Positions 60,472 to 64,000 of a stretch of DNA of 64,000 bases are shown piece by piece. The notes beneath the pieces were generated by a model. It was not told the origin of the DNA. It worked only from the letters and a program-made list of their open reading frames with translations, and did not search any database. The translations under genes were made by a program, and so were the position numbers. This DNA is from Geoglobus sp. UBA235. GTDB lineage: Archaea > Halobacteriota > Archaeoglobi > Archaeoglobales > Archaeoglobaceae. Location of the stretch: assembly GCA_002494725.1 (NCBI GenBank), contig DACG01000019.1, forward strand, positions 62,001 to 126,000, given 5' to 3'. Position 1 is the first letter of the stretch. Each line of letters starts with the position of its first letter.

Positions 60472-61809
60472 ATGAAGACGGTAACTCTCTTCGAATACTC
60501 AGCCCCTGAAAGACCTGAAGATAGAGATAGGTTGAAAAAGCTGGAAAATCGGCTCAGGAGAATAAACAAAGTTACGAAAGCGACAATCTTTGAACCTTCG
60601 TGGGGAACAGTCAAAGCCAGGAACTACGTAGGGATTATTACTGTTGGCAAGACGACAATACAGATTCTTCCAAAGCTGTATAGGAAGGATTGGGAGGATG
60701 AAGATCAGAAAAGCTATGATAAGAAAGTAGAAGAGGCAACGAGAAATCTGCTGTTCATGTTATCTTTCACAAAAAGGCTGAAGCTAAAAGAGGCAGGCCT
60801 GTCAAGGCTGAAGAAGGAAAGGTCAGACCTTTACGAATCCATCGTATACCTCTTTGCGAAAAATCTTCTTGAGACACTGAAAAGAAATTATCGGAGGGAC
60901 TACGAAAGAAGAACGGAAGACTTACGGTTTGTTAAGGGCAAAGTAGTGCTGTCAAGGCAGATCAGAAAGCCAGTTCACGACAGGATACACTGCTCATACT
61001 TTGAGCTCAGCGAGGACAACATGATAAACAGGATACTGAAGTACACGTGCCATCTACTGTCTTCAAGGGTTAAAAGCAGGGAGAACTGGCTCCTGCTTCA
61101 GAATATCCTCTCGATTTTTGATGGTGTCACCCTTGTTCCGGTCAGGATTTTGGATTTTGAAAAAATCAGGTTCAACAGACTCAATGAAGATTACGAACCT
61201 TTCATAAACCTGTCAAGGCTTTTCCTCGAAAACATGTCCCTTGAATTGCAGAGTTCGCAGTTCAGGACTTTCTCGCTGCTGTTCGACATGAACGTGCTGT
61301 TCGAAGAATTTATCGGCGAGTTTTTGAGAAAGCACAGAGGTGACATACTTGGCGATACCGAGTTCAGCAACTGTCAGATACATCTTCAGACAAAGAGAAG
61401 ATGGCTAATCGAAAGGCCGAAACATTCTTTCAGACTCATCCCGGACATAATTTTCACCGAAGATGGAAAGAATATAAAGCTGATAATTGACACCAAATAC
61501 AAGATTCTCGACAGTTGCAAGCCGTATTTCGGTGTATCTCAGGACGACATTTACCAGGTGTTTGCCTACTCGAAGAAATTCAAGTGCAGCAAAATCGTTC
61601 TGCTTTACCCTTGGGATGAGAGGATCGGCGATCACTCAAAGGGAACAGGACTCCTGAATTCCGATCATCTTCCCTACAAGTTCGACGATCAGACAAAACT
61701 ATACATCGCAACAGTTGACTTGAAGAGTGGGGACTTGAGAGACAAAAATAACCTCGAAAAATTGAGAAAGAACCTGAACAAGTTATTCTGCAAAATTTCG
61801 GAATTGTGA
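60472..61809 (+). CDS. mcrC: McrC nuclease subunit
   Basis: 445 residues, ATG 60472 preceded by GAGGAG. McrC joins McrB and provides the endonuclease. The N-terminal part has VKARNYVGIITVGKTTIQIL, LPKLYRKD; the middle DLRFVKGKVVLSRQIRKPVH, NRILKYTCHLL; the C-terminal PD-(D/E)xK core LIPDIIFTEDGKNIKLIIDT followed by KYKI supplies D and DxK, with DIYQVFAYSKKF after it. Complete and undamaged. It completes the operon 23 bp after mcrB. Confidence 0.92.
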   Translation: MKTVTLFEYSAPERPEDRDRLKKLENRLRRINKVTKATIFEPSWGTVKARNYVGIITVGKTTIQILPKLYRKDWEDEDQKSYDKKVEEATRNLLFMLSFTKRLKLKEAGLSRLKKERSDLYESIVYLFAKNLLETLKRNYRRDYERRTEDLRFVKGKVVLSRQIRKPVHDRIHCSYFELSEDNMINRILKYTCHLLSSRVKSRENWLLLQNILSIFDGVTLVPVRILDFEKIRFNRLNEDYEPFINLSRLFLENMSLELQSSQFRTFSLLFDMNVLFEEFIGEFLRKHRGDILGDTEFSNCQIHLQTKRRWLIERPKHSFRLIPDIIFTEDGKNIKLIIDTKYKILDSCKPYFGVSQDDIYQVFAYSKKFKCSKIVLLYPWDERIGDHSKGTGLLNSDHLPYKFDDQTKLYIATVDLKSGDLRDKNNLEKLRKNLNKLFCKISEL

Positions 61810-61940
61810 GTTGTATGACTTTCGACTTAAACAAAGAGTACTGGTTAATAGCTGGATGAGGGGCTTGTGAAACTCTGATTTGAAGGTTCCATGAATTCCA
61901 AGGCAGAGAACCCTTTAAATAAGTTACACGCAAATAATTT

Positions 61941-62145
61941 ATGAAGGTGTCGTATATGAGCGAGATAACTGTTAAGCTCAAAATACCAGATGAGGTTTTT
62001 GAAACAGGTGGATTTGGACAGGGTAGTCGAGAGACTTGAGAGAGAAATTATGCTCGAATACAATCTGAAGAAGCTTCACGGGAAGTTCAAAGGTAAGAAT
62101 CTTGAGAAGTTGCTCGGAGAAGTAGAAGACGAATGGGGGATTTGA
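61941..62145 (+). pseudogene. Frameshifted VapB-like antitoxin
   Basis: ATG 61941 (or 61956) starts MKVSYMSEITVKLKIPDEVF, a typical VapB opening, then the frame runs into TGA at 62037-62039. The +1 frame continues from 62008 as VDLDRVVERLEREIMLEYNL, KKLHGKFKGKNLEKLLGEVE and ends at TGA 62143-62145, overlapping the toxin start. A one-base insertion near 62003 explains the break. TATA-like TTTAAATAA precedes it (61912-61920). Confidence 0.7.
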
Positions 62146-62385
62146 AGGCGTTTGTTGACACCAATGTAATTATCAAACCATCTTGAAGGGGAGCTTGATT
62201 TGTCGGAATTGAAAGGTAAATACACTCTCTGCTTAAATGTCATTGTCTTCAGCGAGGTTTTCGTGGTTTATTTGAAAGCAATTACTGAAAAAAAAGAGCT
62301 ACGAATTGATGAAGAATCCAGGATGGTTCTGCTTTTCCTATCCAGCAGCAGCATGGATTTTCCTGAGAACAAAGAAATGTTTTAA
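62133..62385 (+). pseudogene. Broken VapC-like PIN toxin
   Basis: ATG 62133 gives MGDLKAFVDTNVIIKPS and a stop at 62184-62186. The next frame continues from 62179 as HLEGELDLSELKGKYTLC and LNVIVFSEVFVVYLKAITEK, and ends with LFLSSSSMDFPENKEMF at TAA 62383-62385, lacking about half of the PIN domain and its last acidic residue. The first Asp (VDTNVII) and the Glu (SEVF) are still seen. Both genes of this pair are decayed, in contrast to the intact pair at 4662-5395. Confidence 0.7.
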
Positions 62386-62409
62386 AAGCACACTGCCAAA
62401 TCATTGTCG

Positions 62410-63489
62410 ATGACGACTTCAAGCAGAAAGCTCGATCACATAAACATCTGTTTGAAAGAGAAGGTGGAATCAAGCTACACAGGATTTGAGGATGTTATGT
62501 TTGTTCACAATCCCCTGCCAGAGGTCAATTACGATGATATCTCTCTGGAGGTCCAATTTCTGGGGAAAAGAATGAATGCTCCATTCCTCATAGCATCCAT
62601 GACAGGAGGCCACCCCGAAACCTACAAAATAAACAAGAATCTTGCTATTGCAGTTGAAAATGCGGGAATCGGTATGGGTGTAGGGAGTCAGAGAGCTGGA
62701 ATAGAGGACGAAAGTGTGGTGGATACATTCTCTGTTGTAAGAGAGTACGCACCCAGTGCTTTCATATACGCCAATGTGGGACTTCCCCAGATAATCGAGA
62801 AAGGAATAGAGTATGCTGAGAAGGCTGTTGAGATGATTGATGCGGATGCTCTTGCAATCCATCTCAACTTTCTTCAGGAGATAGTTCAGCCTGAAGGCGA
62901 CAGAGGTGCTGAGGGAGGTTTTTCTGCAATAAGGGAGGTTGCATCAGAGCTCAAGGTGCCTGTTATGGTGAAGGAAACGGGAGCCGGAATATCCAGGGAG
63001 GTAGCATTCACGGTGAGGGAGGCCGGAGTTAAGGCGATAGATGTTGGTGGAAAGGGTGGAACAAGCTGGAGTGGAGTGGAGGTTTACAGGATAAAAGGGG
63101 ATATCATGAAGGATGTTGCTCAGGATTTCTGGGACTGGGGGATACCGACAGCTTTCTCCATTGTTGACTGTCATGATGTTCTGCCGGTAATCGCTACGGG
63201 TGGTATAAGGAATGGAATAGACGCAGCCAAGGCAATAGCACTGGGGGCAAAAATTGCGAGTTCTGCACTGCCGTTTCTCAAACCAGCAACAGAAAGTCAT
63301 GAGGAGGTTGAAAGGAGAATCAATTACTTCATCGAGGGTATGAAAAAAACACTCTTCCTGACCGGATGTGAACACGTTTATGATTTGCACAGAATGCATG
63401 TCTTCATTTCAGGACTGCTCAGGGAGTGGATAGAGTTTAGAGAGCTGAACTTCTTTGAGTTCACCAGGAGGAGATTCCATGATTTCTGA
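62410..63489 (+). CDS. fni: Isopentenyl-diphosphate delta-isomerase, type 2 (FMN)
   Basis: Interconverts IPP and DMAPP using reduced flavin. 359 residues from ATG 62410. Signatures: RKLDHINICL, IASMTGGHPETYKINKNLA, MGVGSQRAGIED, YANVGLPQI, ALAIHLNFLQEIVQPEGDR, VKETGAGIS, IDVGGKGGTSW and IATGGIRNGIDAAKAIALGA. With the AcnX genes at 26.9-28.4 kb it supports an archaeal mevalonate route. Overlaps the next gene by 11 bp. Confidence 0.95.
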   Translation: MTTSSRKLDHINICLKEKVESSYTGFEDVMFVHNPLPEVNYDDISLEVQFLGKRMNAPFLIASMTGGHPETYKINKNLAIAVENAGIGMGVGSQRAGIEDESVVDTFSVVREYAPSAFIYANVGLPQIIEKGIEYAEKAVEMIDADALAIHLNFLQEIVQPEGDRGAEGGFSAIREVASELKVPVMVKETGAGISREVAFTVREAGVKAIDVGGKGGTSWSGVEVYRIKGDIMKDVAQDFWDWGIPTAFSIVDCHDVLPVIATGGIRNGIDAAKAIALGAKIASSALPFLKPATESHEEVERRINYFIEGMKKTLFLTGCEHVYDLHRMHVFISGLLREWIEFRELNFFEFTRRRFHDF

Positions 63490-64000
63490 TATAATAAAAG
63501 ATCGGGCTGAACTTGTAAACAGGGAAATTCGGCGAATTTTGAGCACTGGAGAGCCTGACGGGCTTTACAGGGCAGCGAGACACTACCTTTCAGCGGGGGG
63601 AAAGAGGCTCAGACCTGTCATAACCCTGCTCTCCGCAGAGGCATTAGGCCATGACTGCAGAAGGGCGATCCATGCGGGAATCGCGATAGAAACTATCCAC
63701 AATTTCACCCTGATACATGACGATATCATGGACGAGGACGAGATGAGGAGAGGTGTGAAGACCGTACACACTCTGTATGGCGTTCCAACAGCAATTCTCG
63801 CCGGAGACACCCTTTACGCCGAGGCTTTCGAAATTCTTGCAAAAAGCGATGCCGAACCTCATAACGTCGTCAGGGCGGTGAGCAGTCTTGCGAGAGTTTG
63901 CGTGGAGATATGCGAGGGTCAGTACATGGACATGAGCTTTGAGGAGAGGAATGACGTTAGCGAACAGGAGTACATAGAGATGGTCAGGAAAAAGACTGGC
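63479..64000 (+). CDS. idsA: Geranylgeranyl/farnesyl diphosphate synthase (partial, 3' end outside window)
   Basis: ATG 63479 inside fni; 174 residues are visible, still open at the window edge. Trans-prenyltransferase motifs: YLSAGGKRLRPVITLLSAEA, first aspartate-rich motif LIHDDIMDEDEMRRG (DDxxD), and GDTLYAEAFEIL, plus CEGQYMDMSFEERNDVS. The second DDxxD motif lies outside. It makes the allylic chains for archaeal lipids from the product of Fni. Confidence 0.92.
   Translation, partial: MISDIIKDRAELVNREIRRILSTGEPDGLYRAARHYLSAGGKRLRPVITLLSAEALGHDCRRAIHAGIAIETIHNFTLIHDDIMDEDEMRRGVKTVHTLYGVPTAILAGDTLYAEAFEILAKSDAEPHNVVRAVSSLARVCVEICEGQYMDMSFEERNDVSEQEYIEMVRKKTG

Noticed and set aside
53593..61809. 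A CRISPR-Cas locus near the Csa3-like gene
   Set aside because: No repeat array and no cas genes are visible; the cluster is of the restriction type.

Overview
The window is chromosomal DNA from a thermophilic euryarchaeon, most likely of the order Archaeoglobales. The lineage is inferred from gene content, not from any database search. Archaeal markers include aIF1A, RIO1 and the KH protein, RadA, the archaeal proteasome beta subunit, FttA/aCPSF1, PriS-like primase, TrkA/TrkH, PyrB/PyrI, Nob1, GfcR, a type II methionine aminopeptidase, AcnX, a type 2 IPP isomerase and a polyprenyl diphosphate synthase. An anaerobic cobalamin pathway and futalosine menaquinone genes fit the same group. Many genes have a TATA-like element about 20-30 bp before the start and look leaderless; inside operons starts overlap the previous gene and often follow GGAGGT-type ribosome sites.

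Layout. 1-3.2 kb: birA (partial), HD hydrolase, Mut7-C protein, DUF531, kptA, a secreted protein and a ferredoxin. 3.3-6 kb: cbiA, an RHH/PIN toxin-antitoxin pair, a tiny RHH gene and a Cys-containing small protein. 6-8.1 kb: a CopZ-N-domain protein, a CoxG-like protein and an M24 peptidase. 8.2-17.3 kb: cobalt uptake (cbiMNQO) and the corrin ring pathway (cobA, cbiX, cbiE, cbiT, cbiL, cbiF, cbiG, cbiH, cbiC, cbiD), with hemD further on. 17.4-26.8 kb: psmB, fttA, mobB, hemD, pyrBI, an ACT-domain regulator, an unlisted 35-residue zinc-ribbon gene, trkH, trkA, tatC. 26.9-34.4 kb: AcnX subunits, site-2 protease, Nudix hydrolase, a degenerate FtsZ/tubulin relative, two M24-fold genes, a 33-residue repeat mini-protein, a PriS-like primase and a membrane protein.

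34.5-37.6 kb is an accessory patch beside tRNA-Lys(CTT): a truncated integrase, an AbiE type IV toxin-antitoxin pair with two perfect operator copies, an orphan antitoxin-like gene and a frameshifted orc1/cdc6 relic. It looks like a decayed integrated element. 37.7-53.5 kb returns to housekeeping: nob1, gfcR, an AglJ-like glycosyltransferase, mqnE/mqnA/mqnC, a K+/H+ antiporter with its KTN subunit, HAD phosphatase, Mrp ATPase, the aIF1A-RIO1-KH set, tyrS, radA, an Lrp regulator, radical SAM, ahcY and an SPFH protein.

53.6-62.4 kb is the most interesting part: a CARF-wHTH (Csa3-like) regulator with no CRISPR array in view, then a tight same-strand cluster encoding an RmuC-family nuclease, an RNase-J-like MBL nuclease interrupted at a run of eight A's, a small unknown protein, a 1008-residue McrB-like GTPase with a PUA/EVE-like reader domain, and McrC. 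A sharply AT-rich block covers the end of the small gene and the recognition half of McrB only, suggesting cassette exchange of the specificity module. It ends with a broken VapBC pair. The window closes with fni and the start of a geranylgeranyl/farnesyl diphosphate synthase gene.
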